Below are positions 45,701 to 56,895 of a stretch of 64,000 nucleotides of DNA, piece by piece. Below the pieces are notes generated by a model. That model saw only the letters and a list, made by a program, of their open reading frames with translations. It ran no database searches and had not been told where the DNA came from. Each line of letters starts with the position of its first letter. Positions within the stretch are counted from its first letter, which is position 1. The DNA is taken from NCBI RefSeq assembly GCF_021018895.1, contig NC_079375.1, positions 9,580,732-9,644,731 of the forward strand. The letters are read 5' to 3'. Position numbers and translations under genes: made by a program. Source of the stretch: Seriola aureovittata. Taxonomy: Eukaryota; Chordata; Actinopteri; Carangiformes; Carangidae.

Positions 45701-48700
45701 AGCCAGATAACTGTGACTTGAATGATTCAACAACAAGCAAATTAACTAATACATTTGCTCAATTTCTTATTTTTTTAACAGAAATTGGGTCAGCTGCCTC
45801 TAGTGCGAAGGTTGGGAATCCCTGAATGTTTTCTGTTGGTGACTCAGCGCATCACAAAATATCCTGTCCTAGTGGAACGAATCATCCAGAACACTGAAGG
45901 TAAAATCTCACCACTCTTCACCTGCCTCCCTCTTTTTACAAGTTGTTACAGTCTTTGTTCAGCCTTTCAGTGTTTAACTCATAAGTCGTCAATGTAAAAG
46001 TGAAATTACTGCAGTCAAATAAGCTGCCTTCTTTGATAACGCAAATTCTGGCTGGATGGTCCTGCGTATGTTTCCATTGAATGTAAATAAAGACTGGTTG
46101 ATTAATATATTTCATGCTCCTTACAGCTGACACAGACGAGCACAAGTCTCTGGTACAGGGTTTGGAGCGGATCAAAGACACCATTTCTGAGGTGAACGAT
46201 CAGGTCAGTGAATATGAAAAATTTGTTCGTCTGAGAGAGATCGGCCTGCGTTTGGAGCCAAAATCTCAGGGCCGGCAGAAGGACGGCCAGCTGTTCCGCA
46301 GAGAGGATCTAATCCAAGGAAACGGGACGCTGCTGCGCGAAGGCGCCGTCACCTGGAAGTCCTCCGGTAGACAGAAAGGTTTGTGGCAAGTGTAATGACA
46401 TTGTGGCTCAGCCGGTGACCATTACTCATGTGTATATTGAACATTTAGTTAGACTGATGTACTGAAGGTTTTGTTACTTTATCCCTGCAGCATGAGGAAA
46501 ACAAACATTTTTTATAAGGTAATCTAAATCTCCCCAACAACATGGCTCCTTCACAGCATTTCCTGGTTTAATAAACAAAATTGCATTTCCTTCTGTGGTT
46601 AAATGACAAATTCATTACAAATGTATCATTTATTTATTTGTGGTCCAATAAAGGCAAAATTACAAACAAAAAATCTTGATGATGATGATAATAACTAAGT
46701 AAGGTCCGTCCATCTTCAAATGTGACATTTGAAATGCTGCTTGTCCAATCTTGACAGAACATTGATTATTTAAACCTTGACTTCCTTACCAAAGCAAAAA
46801 ATTATATATTAAGGCTTCAAAGAGACTCAGTGTGAAATCTGCCATAGATGTTTATGTGGGCTGAGATTTGCATTCAATACATTTCCCTTCTCATGCTGGT
46901 TTTTACATTAATTTGTCACCTGGCTGTACATCACACAATTTTCTTTAAAATTACAGGAATGACTAATGGGGTCACCAAAGGTCAAAACGTAACCCGTGAG
47001 TGTGTCTGTCTGCACTGGTCTGCACTCTCAAGTTACTGATATGATGTAACAAGTGACTTGACAGCTCAGTGGATTAGTGCTAAAATAAGGAAGACGTGCA
47101 CTTGTTTCCTTGTGTTATTTAATTGGCGGTTCAATAGGAGGATCAATTTCGGGGCAAATTGCGTTTGTGATTGTCGGAACATTCAGAGAACCAGTATGGC
47201 AGCATATTTTTATATCATTACTTGAGTGTCAAAGATGAATAGTTGCACAAAATACAGGACAGACATGACTCAAGTCATGGCAGCTTGAGTCTAAACATGA
47301 AGTACTTGACGTGTTGTGTACTTAAGTGTTTGATGCTGAGCACTATTAATCTTCCCCTGCAGACATCCATGCTGTGCTGCTGTCAGATGTGCTCCTCCTC
47401 TTACAAGAGAAGGATCAGAAGCTTGTATTTGCTGCTGTGGTGAGTTCTGCCAAAACATTATTCTGTGTAGAGAGACTCTGTCAATAATGTGTTTTTAGCT
47501 CCCTCAAATACCAGAATGCTCCAAAGACAGATGTGTTCACACTTAATATTATAAACTTGCGGGATCCAGGACAGATCGTGATAATTGCTTGCATAATAAC
47601 CCCTGCTTTATCATTGCGACTCACGCAGGACAATAAACCACCAGTGATCTCCCTTCAAAGGCTGATAGTTAGAGAAGTAGCCCATGAAGACAAAGCCATG
47701 TTCCTTATCTGTGCCTGCACCACCAGCTTGCCGGAGATGTACGAGATCCACACAGGCTCCAGAGAGGATCGCATCACCTGGACGGCCCTCATACGACAAG
47801 CTGTGGAACAGTAAGCTGAGTAATGAGTTCTCGGAGGACAGCAGAATGAGTTGTATTGGGCAATTTGCACATTACATTTAAACTTTCTTCTACAAATGTT
47901 ATAAAAATCTGGCCATTAGTTTTTGAACTACATTTTCACTGACCATAGTGTGGATAAAAGATGACTCTTGGCCTGACAGTGGCACTGTATGAAAGCCCAG
48001 GTTGTCATGGGAATCAATGTAATGTGAGAGCCATGAATATACAAACCACATTTCATGGCAGTCTTGTCAGTAGTGTATTTGTTGAGAAAAAAAAAACTGG
48101 TCCAATTTGGGGGGGGGGGTGTGTGTGTGTGTGTGTATCTTTTAAAATATATCATGATAGACAATACTGAGTCAAATGTCTGTGTTCTCCAGCTATCCTC
48201 AAAAGGAGCTGCAGCGCGAACTGATTGCTAAACTGCAGCATTGTCAAGGTAAGACAGTCGAGGTTACTTGTTCATATTCATACCAAGCTAAACATAAAGG
48301 CCAGATAATACCAGCACTTATGAGTCGAAGTCAACCTGCATTTCTACTGCATTTATTAAGACAAGCATGTTGTTTATTTCATGGTGTTGCTCTCTAGATG
48401 CTCTTAAGGAGAGGGATGACCAGATAATACAAAGTCTGACAGAGAAGCAGCAGATCTTTGCTGCTCTCTACGAGAACGCGATGGAGCAGGAGACACCCCA
48501 CAAAGGGCTGCTGCTCCGAGGAGATGCTACTGACCTCCAGCAGGGGGGGGCGCTGCTCAAAGGAGCCATAGATGAGGGTAAGCGCTAAGACAATAACATC
48601 AGTTTCTACTCTGGTGTCAAGAGTTAGACTCAGTTTTAGGAATTGGTTTTGTTTGTTACAGCTGGAATAATGAGGCAGTTTTCAGTAAGTTATTTTTGCT

Positions 48701-51700
48701 GTGAGTAGCAGTGAGAAAACTCTAGTTTTTTAATCCTGAGGGTTTCACTGAAGTAAAAGTGAAACATTGTGTTTTCCCTCACAGCCCAGTCATGACTCAG
48801 AGAGCACTGATGATCTCTTTTGAGGAGGAGATTAAGAAGCAGTTTTTCTTTTGTCTGCAGTGGAAAACCTGCTGAACCTGCTCTTGTCAAAGATAAGAGA
48901 CCCAGACCTTGTAATGGATGACATTAAGATGCAGGGGGAGCTGCTCAGGCGGGCCGAGACCTTTGGAGCGGGTGACAGTGACTCCTATGAAAACACCATG
49001 AAAAGTAAGCTGTATTATATTCTCGTTTTAATAATGTGTGCACATTGGAACATACTGTGGCCACACAGCTAAACTAGTACAGTAGCAAACGGTTTTTAAA
49101 ACGGCTTTTTGTTGGCTTGTTAACACTGTAAAATTACACAATTTTTCAGGTGCATGGATTGTGAAACGGCAATAAATCTAAGTAAATATTTTGAGGAGAG
49201 CTAATAAAATATTTCATTTATTTACTTATTTTTGTGCAATTTAAGGATCCAACACTGGTTTTTAAAACTCTCTGGAATCCCATAGTATCTTTCAACATCT
49301 ATTCAAATTTGAGCAGTGCTTCTCAAAGTGGGTTCGGGGGCCACCAGGGGTCCTTGAGAGGGTTCCCAGCAAAAAGGGGAATCATTTATTTTCACTATAC
49401 AATGAAACCCATGACCAAAATAGTTATATATTCTGTCAAACACTTTCTGTAATAAAACATCTAAAAGTGAAAACCCTATCTGATGGATTTGAGACTCTGG
49501 GAAAAAATCTTATCAAATGGGGGTCTGTGGTCTAACTTGTGTCAGTTTAGGGGTCTTTAACGTGAAAAAGTTTGACAACCTCTGCAATAGAGATAGTAAG
49601 GGAATTTTTTTTTTTCTACAGTCCACAAGCTTACATACACTATATAGGTCACATCTGGGACTGCTTAAAACACTGTTTCACACAGTCATTGATTAATGGC
49701 AACTGTTTAATACTCAATAACTGTCTGAGCTGAAAAACAAGTCATCTTGCAGTGTGTATCTGTACCATATAGCAGTGCTGTTCTGTACACCCTTATCAGC
49801 AAAAATAAAGAAAATATATGTATTTTGTAATGGTGTTGACAGACTTTGGATGTGTATGATTTACAATTCTCAGATGGAAATGTAGCTGAGAGGCCAGGTA
49901 GCAGCGAGGGCAGTCAAGTGCACCTCAGCCACACCACAGAAATAAACTGTCCTGAAGGCCTGGAACAGTCTGTGAGTCAAGTATGAACAGGATCTAAACC
50001 GCACCTTCATCTGGTGATAAAAATAAAAGTAAAAGTATTTACACAGCTTCATCTATTTTGCTTCAAGGCTGATGACGAGACATTCCCAGTGCCAAACTGC
50101 AGTTCAGCCTCCACTCATCTCCCTGAGGCAGAGGTAACCCTGCTAATACTTATTGTGCTAATCACTTTCCTCTCTGTATTCATTCATGCATATTGATTTT
50201 GATGTCTGCCACTGCCACTTATTTTTCTCTGCAGGTGTATAACAAGGTGATGATGCTCATAAGGATGCTCTACAGCTTAAAGGTAATGCACTGTAAACTG
50301 TTCTGAAATCTGTAAGTGTTTATCTTTATGAAGCTAAATGTGTGATTATGAGATTAATATAATTCGATTTTGACAATAAAAGTAAGCCGTTGTGCGTTTG
50401 TTTATGGTTTGTTCATACTGGATATACAGGCAGTCATCGCCCAGCAGGACAGCCAGATTGAACTGCAGCGCGCTTTTCAAACAGCCAGCCAGCAGCCTGC
50501 TCGTCATTACAGCAATGTGCTGCTTGAGCAGGAGAAGCAGCGCAACTTAGAGAAGCAGAAGGCCGAACTCGCCAACTTGTACAAGCTACAGGCTCAGCAT
50601 CAAGAAGCACAGCAGCGCTGGGAGAAGGAGAGGGAGCGGCAGAGGATACAGATTGAGACTCTGGAGGCTCAAGTGCAACAGAGGGAGGAGGACTGCAGGA
50701 AATGGGAGGAGAAGCTGAATGGGGAGAAGGCCGAGCTGGAGACGCAGCGGGAAAACTACCAGCAGGACCTGGAGAGGCTGAGGGAGTCCACAAAATCAGT
50801 GGAAAAGGAGCAGGAGCGAAACGCACAGGAGAGGGAGCGTTTGGAGAAGTTAAAGTCAAAGTACATCCCAAACCCAGGACACTCCAACTATGATGATCCT
50901 GCTCAAGTGAGGAATCTGACTCACTGAATATCCATCAGTGTTATTGACATTTCTGTGTATTTATCTGTCCATCTATTTTAGATGAATGCTTTGCTTGCTA
51001 AAATTGAAAATATATTGACAATTTTCAACATTTTGTTTCCATCAAAGTTTAATCCAGTCAGGGAACAGCAGGTCAGCAAGGTCTATATAACAGTAATGGA
51101 TTAACATCCTCTAAAACAACATAATCAGAGCTAACCCGAGTCTTGATTTAATGTTGATACTTTAGATGAGGAACTCAACAACTGGATTTAAGAATCTTAA
51201 AATGACAAAAAATGAAAATACAGAAACAGAAAGAAGCACTAGAGTCAGTAGATACTCTTCACAGGTTGAAGTCAAGGGTGAGATAAGAGTTTGAGTAATG
51301 CATTTCCTCTTTCTCCCTAGAGCTGGAATCTCTCCAGTTACCCATCATTCAGGGGAAGCATAGTGAATGGATTTGGGAATCAGACCTTTACTCCAAAGCC
51401 CATCACTTCCAATCTCATGGAAATTCCTCCAAAAGTTCCACCACGTAAGGAGAGCATCAGCCCCCAGCCTGTTAAACCCGAGCTGCCCGTCCACCTGATC
51501 AGCACCACCAACCAGGTGCACAAACCTCCTGCCGTGCATCAGAAGATCCCCACCAAGCTGGCTACTCTGCCCAAGGGAAAGGAGAAGGCCTTAAAGATGA
51601 AGGGGTCCCACCAGAGGACGCACAGTGCAGGTCAGGACACAGGCCTGTGAACATCATATCTTTATGTTCCAGTACAAGGTCTTTGTGTGTTTTCCATTTG

Positions 51701-52570
51701 TTTTTCCTTTTATTCCTAATTTACTTAAGAAATAAAAACGGGTCTCTGCCATCCATCCATTTGAACTATACATTAAATATAGAGAGAGAAACCACTTTAT
51801 TTCCTTATTTGTTGGTCCCAAACATTTAGCTTAGCACCATAGCTAGCAAACAGCAAACTCAAATCAGCCCTCAGATTCAAATGCCTTCAGATTTTGGTTT
51901 GTGTGTAACTTACATGCAAAACGGTTTCAAAAACATAATTATCATAAATAAATAACTTGGTGCCCCAAATCTATATCCAGCCTCTATAGATGTTAACCAG
52001 GTGCTGCCCATCCGAGTGACGGGGAAAGAAGGCGGCAGTCTGAGAGCCAAGAGGAACGGCAGCCCTCAAAGGATCTACCATTCAGGTACAGACAGAGAAA
52101 CCGGAGATGGCCATTCACTCAGCCAGTCATAAAGATATCACCCATGCAAATTATCAGAATTGATAATCTATCCAAAAGTCTTTTGAGAGTCAAACACTCG
52201 CCAGTCTGCCTCTTCAGAGAAAACAGCGGCTGTGCTCAGTCACACAAAGTAAAATGACCATTTCAGGCACAGCCTGAACAGTGGGGCTGGTATTGTTTTC
52301 ACCTTGAGTCTCTGTGTATGATCATGGCAAAATTGTTCATAGATGTTAAAGTGGAAAAAAAATTATTAATGAAAAAAACTTTAATATTCATTTATTTTAT
52401 TAATTCTCCCCTCAGATACGTTCAAACTGCCAGGATCTGTCCACAGTGTGAAAATGTCTCAGTCCTTCAGCACACACAAGCGGAGCAGCAACGAGGCTCC
52501 TCCACCAGCACCACCTCCGTTCCCCAAAGATGTTCTGGAAATGGGCAAAGAGAAGGTAATCTTCCTTTAA
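42613..52570 (+). CDS. arhgef18: Rho guanine nucleotide exchange factor 18 (p114-RhoGEF)
   Basis: Dbl-family exchange factor that activates RhoA; in vertebrates it works at cell junctions and in actomyosin control. Eighteen exons from ATG 42613 join in frame to 961 aa plus stop (human short isoform about 1015 aa). Order: acidic N-terminus ([10 protein letters not shown], like human MDEADSAFLK); DH domain, about residues 65-265, starting near [20 protein letters not shown] and including [19 protein letters not shown] domain, about 300-412 ([29 protein letters not shown]); linker; Glu/Gln/Arg-rich coiled coil, about 600-765; Pro-rich tail with [11 protein letters not shown] and QKIPTKLA, ending K-V-I-F-L. 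The tail motifs match ARHGEF18 rather than ARHGEF2, which ends I-V-Y-L and has an N-terminal zinc finger. Teleost paralogue (a or b) not determined. Confidence 0.92.
43560..43700 (+). CDS. arhgef18: arhgef18 exon: pre-DH segment
   Basis: Acceptor GTCATTCAG, donor GTAGGC. Encodes [20 protein letters not shown] and [11 protein letters not shown], closely matching the sequence leading into the human DH domain. Confidence 0.93.
44036..44286 (+). CDS. arhgef18: arhgef18 exon: DH domain, first part
   Basis: Acceptor TTTCCCCAG, donor GTACAT. Encodes [20 protein letters not shown] (DH conserved region 1), [10 protein letters not shown] and [12 protein letters not shown]. Phase 1 in, phase 0 out. Confidence 0.95.
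45328..45453 (+). CDS. arhgef18: arhgef18 exon: DH domain, middle
   Basis: Acceptor TTGTTTAG, donor GTAAGC. Forty-two codons: [20 protein letters not shown], then [17 protein letters not shown]. Phase 0 at both ends. Confidence 0.95.
45782..45899 (+). CDS. arhgef18: arhgef18 exon: DH domain, conserved region 3
   Basis: Acceptor TTTTTAACAG, donor GTAAAA. Encodes [20 protein letters not shown] followed by [13 protein letters not shown], the most conserved DH helix. Confidence 0.96.
46127..46378 (+). CDS. arhgef18: arhgef18 exon: end of DH, linker and start of PH
   Basis: Acceptor CTTACAG, donor GTTTGT (unusual but required for phase). Encodes [33 protein letters not shown] and WKSSGRQK. A second GTAGAC donor at 46366 would break the frame. 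Confidence 0.92.
47363..47439 (+). CDS. arhgef18: arhgef18 exon: PH domain
   Basis: Acceptor CCCCTGCAG, donor GTGAGT. Encodes [20 protein letters not shown] and LVFAAV, matching human almost residue for residue. Confidence 0.95.
47629..47810 (+). CDS. arhgef18: arhgef18 exon: PH domain, C-terminal part
   Basis: Acceptor CTCACGCAG, donor GTAAGC. Encodes [20 protein letters not shown] and [20 protein letters not shown]. The Trp in the last helix is the conserved PH tryptophan. Confidence 0.95.
48109..48137. repeat. G-run plus GT repeat
   Basis: Eleven G followed by about nine GT units, 56 bases before the arhgef18 exon at 48193. Confidence 0.95.
48193..48248 (+). CDS. arhgef18: arhgef18 exon: post-PH helix
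   Basis: Short exon, acceptor TTCTCCAG, donor GTAAGA. Encodes [18 protein letters not shown]. Phases agree on both sides. Confidence 0.88.
48398..48577 (+). CDS. arhgef18: arhgef18 exon: post-PH linker
   Basis: Acceptor CTCTCTAG, donor GTAAGC. Encodes [20 protein letters not shown], then [16 protein letters not shown]; compare human KDQLIAQSLLEKQQI and RGLFRGGD. Confidence 0.93.
48861..49004 (+). CDS. arhgef18: arhgef18 exon: linker
   Basis: Acceptor TGTCTGCAG, donor GTAAGC. Encodes [18 protein letters not shown] and [22 protein letters not shown] is conserved with human. Confidence 0.92.
49313..49585. mobile_element. hAT-like non-autonomous element, degenerate
   Basis: Starts GCAGTGCTTCTCAAAGTGGG and ends AAAAAGTTTGACAACCTCTGC, imperfect inverted termini of the CAGTGGTTCTCAA type seen in hAT elements. 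Contains GGTCCTTGAGAGGGTTCC. In an arhgef18 intron. Confidence 0.55.
49874..49980 (+). CDS. arhgef18: arhgef18 exon: variable linker
   Basis: Acceptor AATTCTCAG, donor GTATGA. Encodes [20 protein letters not shown] and on to EQSVSQ. Low-conservation Ser-rich segment; accepted because phases match both neighbours. Confidence 0.8.
50068..50133 (+). CDS. arhgef18: arhgef18 exon: variable linker, 22 codons
   Basis: Acceptor TTGCTTCAAG, donor GTAACC. Encodes [20 protein letters not shown] and A-E. Phase 0 at both ends, so it could be skipped without a frame change. Confidence 0.75.
50235..50282 (+). CDS. arhgef18: arhgef18 exon: 16 codons before coiled coil
   Basis: Acceptor TTTCTCTGCAG, donor GTAATG. 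Encodes [16 protein letters not shown], corresponding to human VQRIQTLSQLLLNLQ. Phase 0 at both ends. Confidence 0.88.
50430..50906 (+). CDS. arhgef18: arhgef18 exon: coiled coil
   Basis: Acceptor GATATACAG, donor GTGAGG. 159 codons: [34 protein letters not shown] and long Glu/Gln/Lys/Arg heptads ([20 protein letters not shown]). It matches the human region of the same order. Long antisense frames here are shadows. Confidence 0.95.
51321..51630 (+). CDS. arhgef18: arhgef18 exon: Pro-rich tail
   Basis: Acceptor TTCTCCCTAG, donor GTCAGG. Encodes [35 protein letters not shown] and QKIPTKLA, then a Lys-rich stretch. The ISTTNQ and IPTKLA blocks align with human LLSATNQ and IPTKLA. Confidence 0.93.
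51981..52085 (+). CDS. arhgef18: arhgef18 exon: basic tail segment
   Basis: Acceptor TATATCCAG, donor GTACAG. Encodes [32 protein letters not shown]. Phase 1 at both ends, matching neighbours. Confidence 0.82.
52416..52570 (+). CDS. arhgef18: arhgef18 last coding exon
   Basis: Acceptor CTCCCCTCAG; stop TAA 52568-52570. Encodes [18 protein letters not shown], a run [10 protein letters not shown] and the terminus K-V-I-F-L, comparable to human D-V-I-F-F. Confidence 0.9.
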
Positions 52571-53387
52571 TAATAAACTACAGACTGGAGTTTGGACGAG
52601 GCCTCTTTCTGCATAAAGACTTAAACACATGGAAAGACTGACAGAGCTGTGAAGAGACACTGCACATAACTTCATGACGTCCAGGTGTATCATATGAAGA
52701 TCGGTCACTGTTATAGTTCTCTATCACAGGAAGCAAGCTGTTGAAACCAGCTGAACTTGTGGAAAAAAGGCAAAGTGATGGACGTGTTTATAAGAAAAAA
52801 ATGTAAAAAAAGCTAGACCCAATTGTACATTTGGGAAAGATAATATTTTAACTTTTTAAGATGTTGCTAAAACTTTGTTGCCCAAAGCTTTTTCCCTAAA
52901 AAGTTCTTTTATCATTTTTATTTTAAATGAAAGTAGGCTGTCTGTAACTTGTACGCTTTCTTTTTAATTTAAGGAATGAGAAATGTGTTGTGAGGAAGCT
53001 ATAGATTTGACAAGTTTACATCTGTTTAGATATGAAGTGCAAAGCACATAATTTTGTTTTAGAATGAATCAGATCATTTTGAAAATTGTACTGACCTGCT
53101 CCTCAGTATCTGTTCTAATCAAGAGGTAAGTTAAAAGGGTTTGTAGAAAGGCTGGACACAGGGACAGTCCACGACACAGTATCAGCAGGACTGTTTGTTT
53201 ACAGCTGCTGAAACATTTGAGAATGTAACAGAATGGTTTCTGAGTGACATTCCCTGTTCAATAATCTCCTGATATAATTTAATTTTTAACATGATGTTGA
53301 TGATTTTCTCTGCTAGAGACACATTGACAGTCGTCACCTCTTGGATCCATGTAAAATATCTTCCAAACCCCAACTAATGGGTCATGG

Positions 53388-53393
53388 AATAAA
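53388..53393 (+). terminator. arhgef18: arhgef18 poly(A) signal candidate AATAAA
   Basis: AATAAA about 0.8 kb after the stop, followed within 30 bases by a GT-rich stretch (TGTGTTTTTTGTGG). An earlier AATAAA at 52572 sits directly after the stop and is less likely. Confidence 0.5.
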
Positions 53394-54184
53394 AAGATGG
53401 TTGACTTTAGAGCCTTGTGTTTTTTGTGGATTGACTTTGTGTGGTTTAGAGAAGCAAAGAAAAATCGAACACATCAAGGACATTCAAAGGATAAGTTCAC
53501 AATGTTTTAAAACAATAGTCAGGTGCCCATGTGATCATTTAAACAGGTCTTCATTCTGTACAAAACTATACTTTTAAATTCATCCGACACTAATATGAGT
53601 GTGAAGAATCATGCGAGTATCTTCCAAAGTAAGTCTTTTTAGGACAAAATCTCTTTATGTTCTCCACCGAAGCTCAGCAGGGAAAACACTCTCCAGGTGT
53701 AACTTTGGTAGATATGATTTGATTAAAGGTTTCCTTTGGACTTGTTGAGCTCTAGATGCGCTATGGAGCTGCTTTTGCTGAGTGGGTCCCTGTTTTGTTT
53801 ATCTCTGACATAACAATGTTCTTGATAGTCTCGCCTGACTTTGTCCCAAATCCCTTCCATGTGTTTGGAAGGGATTTTAAATGGCTAGTATGAACAGAAG
53901 GAATGATTACAGCTGTTAAGTTATTTTTTAATAACTGTGAGAATTGGTTTCCCTCAATCCCTCAAGCTTTCTTACTAGGTGTTAATAAGCCTCCTGACTG
54001 CTCACCAGATGTGAATGAAGCATCAGGTTGATAGCTTCAGATGTTGGAGGCTTCACTGCTGTTGCACACACATCATCATCCTGTGCTTACAAGTTAATAT
54101 CTTACAGGATTTCAATAGTTCAGTATTCAACAGCTGTTGTGGCCATTTGATGTTCAACTTCACTTCATTTGAACTAGAAAAATA

Positions 54185-54241
54185 CTAATATCATCTTATG
54201 ACACCTATTCCTGTTTAATAGGTGTCCTAAGATGATATTAG
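54185..54241. repeat. near-perfect inverted repeat (25-bp arms, 7-base loop)
   Basis: Left arm 54185-54209, loop CCTGTTT, right arm 54217-54241; one mismatch in 25 pairs. Lies in the tail-to-tail gap. Confidence 0.95.
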
Positions 54242-54669
54242 TCCCGTTATACATTGTTGCTTGTGAGCAAGGATACCAATGACAAAATATATGCAGGCAC
54301 ACATGGTGCTGCGTGATGCTTCGCACAAACCGATCCAACAAACAGCATGCTAGTTGATCAGATAAGTGATCCAGAGTAAATAGAAACTCTCTCACACTTT
54401 GAGTAACTGAGCTGAAGCTACAAAGAGCCTCTTTGTCAGAGTGCTGTTCATCTCTGCAGAGCCTGAACAGGAGTGTAGCTTTCCACAGCTGGAGGGCTGG
54501 GTGATGAAAAGACACTTTCAGACTCATGGAACCGCTGGCAGAAGCTGAATTATGTTGGGCATCAACATATCCAGGTAGTAGCAGCAGTAGACGACAGCAT
54601 CCTTTCTTAAACCTACACTTTTAATGTGTAATAAGAACAAAAGACACCAAATATCAAATACAATGTTTG

Positions 54670-54675
54670 TTTATT
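54670..54675 (-). terminator. sppl2b: sppl2b poly(A) signal candidate
   Basis: TTTATT on the + strand, i.e. AATAAA on the sppl2b strand, about 2.5 kb past the sppl2b stop. It is the clearest one I noticed; the real cleavage site could be nearer. Confidence 0.3.
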
Positions 54676-56129
54676 ATATGTATTCCTCAACAGAGGCATT
54701 AAAAACCACTTGGTGACAACAAACTATACTGGTGAATGAATAATCTCATGTCCTGGAAAACACTGCTCTATTGAATCAGCGAGGGCACACATCCAGACAA
54801 CCAAGCTGCTGTCGTTTGACCTCTGACCAAGTTATTTTTACCTTTTAACCCTCGGCTTTTAAACAGGTCTCGGTTAACAGGCGTCAGAAATGAATGAGAA
54901 TCAGAAATATATCTGTAATACAGTGTACAGAGTGAAGTGACTGCTGGGCTCTGGAGTTTAAGATGGCTCCTTCAGGATATACTGACACCTTGGCTTCCGT
55001 TTCTTTAAACCATTATGAATATACATGAACATATACAGACATGAACCAACAACTTCTGTTAGCACATGAATTAAAAAATATTGTGCAAATGCTTCATATA
55101 AACTAACCGAGGAACATTGGTAACCCATCACTCGCTCCTCAGTTCACACATTAAACTGTAGAATCTGACAAAAACACAGTGCTTGTGTTTTTCATAAGCT
55201 TTTACATGTGACAAATTCTACTGCACCTCCCAACATGGACACCAAAAGGCCAAAACCAGTTCTTAAGACAAAATGAATAACTACTTGGGGAACAAAACTG
55301 GTGGCCCATGTTTTTTAAAGTGTCGCACCACCAATAATGTATACAAAGTCTACACTATAGATTATACACTACATTTTATATAAAAAGGGAAAAATTGAAA
55401 TTATTGCATGCAAAACAAAATATACCAAAAATAAGATGAGGAAACATCAACAAATGCTTCAGTTAAAAAAACAAAAATCTAATAGCTTTGGCTCAGTCAA
55501 CAACCATGATAGCACCACATTTTAAAGGTTATGACACTCTTCAGCCATCACTGTTGTACTTTATATTCTGACACTGGATTACTTTATAATGTATTGGAGG
55601 GATAAAGACAGCTAAAATGGCTTCTTATGCAGTGTGTATCTGTGTGCTTTTGAGATGAAGGGTCCAAGTATGATTCAGACGAAGTGCTTGAAAGTTTCTT
55701 TACCCAAATTCTCCAGCCCTCAGAAAAATCGTTGGAAGCAGCCCCCTCAAATCTAACTTTTCCGAGACAATCTGAATCACGCTGGCTTCAGACAGCGATT
55801 GGCCAGCTGTGTAGTGTTCCTGTAATGTGCATCCATGTAGACATACCACAAATGCCTTTGTAGAACTCATCGCTTCAAGGGCAGCTGTAACAGCTTTAGA
55901 CACTTTGCCTTTAGACATGCTCAGTGAACACATCTCATACAAACACATTGTAAGCATAGTGAGACCTTTAAGGCCTGGTCACTCAGGAAAAGTGGAACAG
56001 TGAAATATCTGGTTCTAGGGGCTTGGTGACATTGTGACGACTGGCAGGGCTAGTTGGAACTTCTGTAGCTAGTGAGCTAACTGTTAACGTGCCAACCAGC
56101 CCAAAACATGCTAGCACCAGTCATTCGAA

Positions 56130-56350
56130 TTTATCTGCTCTCTGCCGATTTTCCGATTGCCAGTTCTCGATTGATCAGTTTGTCTCGGAAATGTCAGAAA
56201 ATTGTGAAAAGTGCCTGTCGTAAGTTCTTAAAGACCAAGATGATGCCTTTACGGGTCATGACAGTAAAGCTTACAATCCTCAAAATTGAGAAGCTCCAAT
56301 ATTATTTATATATTATTTTCTATTGATCCACTAATAGTTGCAGCTCTACA
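56130..56350. repeat. CTGCAAC-type dispersed repeat
   Basis: Carries GTCAGAAAATTGTGAAAAGT, CAAGATGATGCCTTTA and ends TCCACTAATAGTTGCAGCTC, the family seen several times in insr introns. May be in the sppl2b 3' UTR. Confidence 0.6.
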
Positions 56351-56689
56351 TTAACTGTTTACAAATTATTCCTCTTTCATGGCTCATTTTATAGTACTAT
56401 AGATTAGAGATTAAATCCATCACTAATACATTTTGATTAAAGTTCCCAAAGTTTGAAAAACTAATCAAGGATTAACCTCACCTCTCTGAATGACTGCAGT
56501 GACTACAGCATCTGCATTGACATGAATTGTTCTTGCTGCAAAATTTTGCCATTTCAAATGCTGGTGTGACCGTGCCTTTAAGGTTTTTAGGAGCCTCAGC
56601 TGAGTGTCAGGGTAGTATTTAAGGTTCAAAAGCTTGAGTAGCTTCCAGATTTGGCTTTTCACTCCCTTTACATAGGGACAGTGGCACAG

Positions 56690-56895
56690 ACCAGTGGTGG
56701 AAGAAGTACTCTGATCCTTTACTTAAGTAAAAGTACCAGTGGAATAAATGTAGTGGGGTGAGTGTAGTGGAGTGTCTCTGAAATGTAGTAGAGTAGAAAT
56801 ATGAAGTAGCATAAATGGAAATACTCAAGTAAAGTCCAAATACTTTACAACTGTACTTACTTGAGTAAAATACATAGTTACTTTCCACCACTGGT
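56690..56895. mobile_element. short element with terminal inverted repeats
   Basis: Left end ACCAGTGGTGGAA is matched by the inverted right end TTTCCACCACTGGT. The interior has TTTACTTAAGTAAAAGTAC and, inverted, the ACTACATTTCAGAG and TACTTGAGTATTTCC blocks of 35714-36095. About 206 bases, MITE-like. Confidence 0.7.

Noticed and set aside
50434..50871. 145-codon - strand frame rich in Pro and Ser
   Set aside because: Antisense shadow of the coiled-coil exon; composition follows from complementing Glu/Gln codons.
42613..52570. ARHGEF2 (GEF-H1) as alternative identity
   Set aside because: Closely related DH-PH, but the pre-DH wording ([30 protein letters not shown]) and the tail (ISTTNQ, IPTKLA, VIFL) fit ARHGEF18, and no N-terminal zinc finger exon is seen.
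54185..54241. microRNA gene
   Set aside because: The stem is too short and ends abruptly, and no known mature sequence was recognised. Kept only as an inverted repeat.
54174..54527. 117-codon - strand frame
   Set aside because: Spans the hairpin and non-coding DNA between genes; no domain, no splice support.
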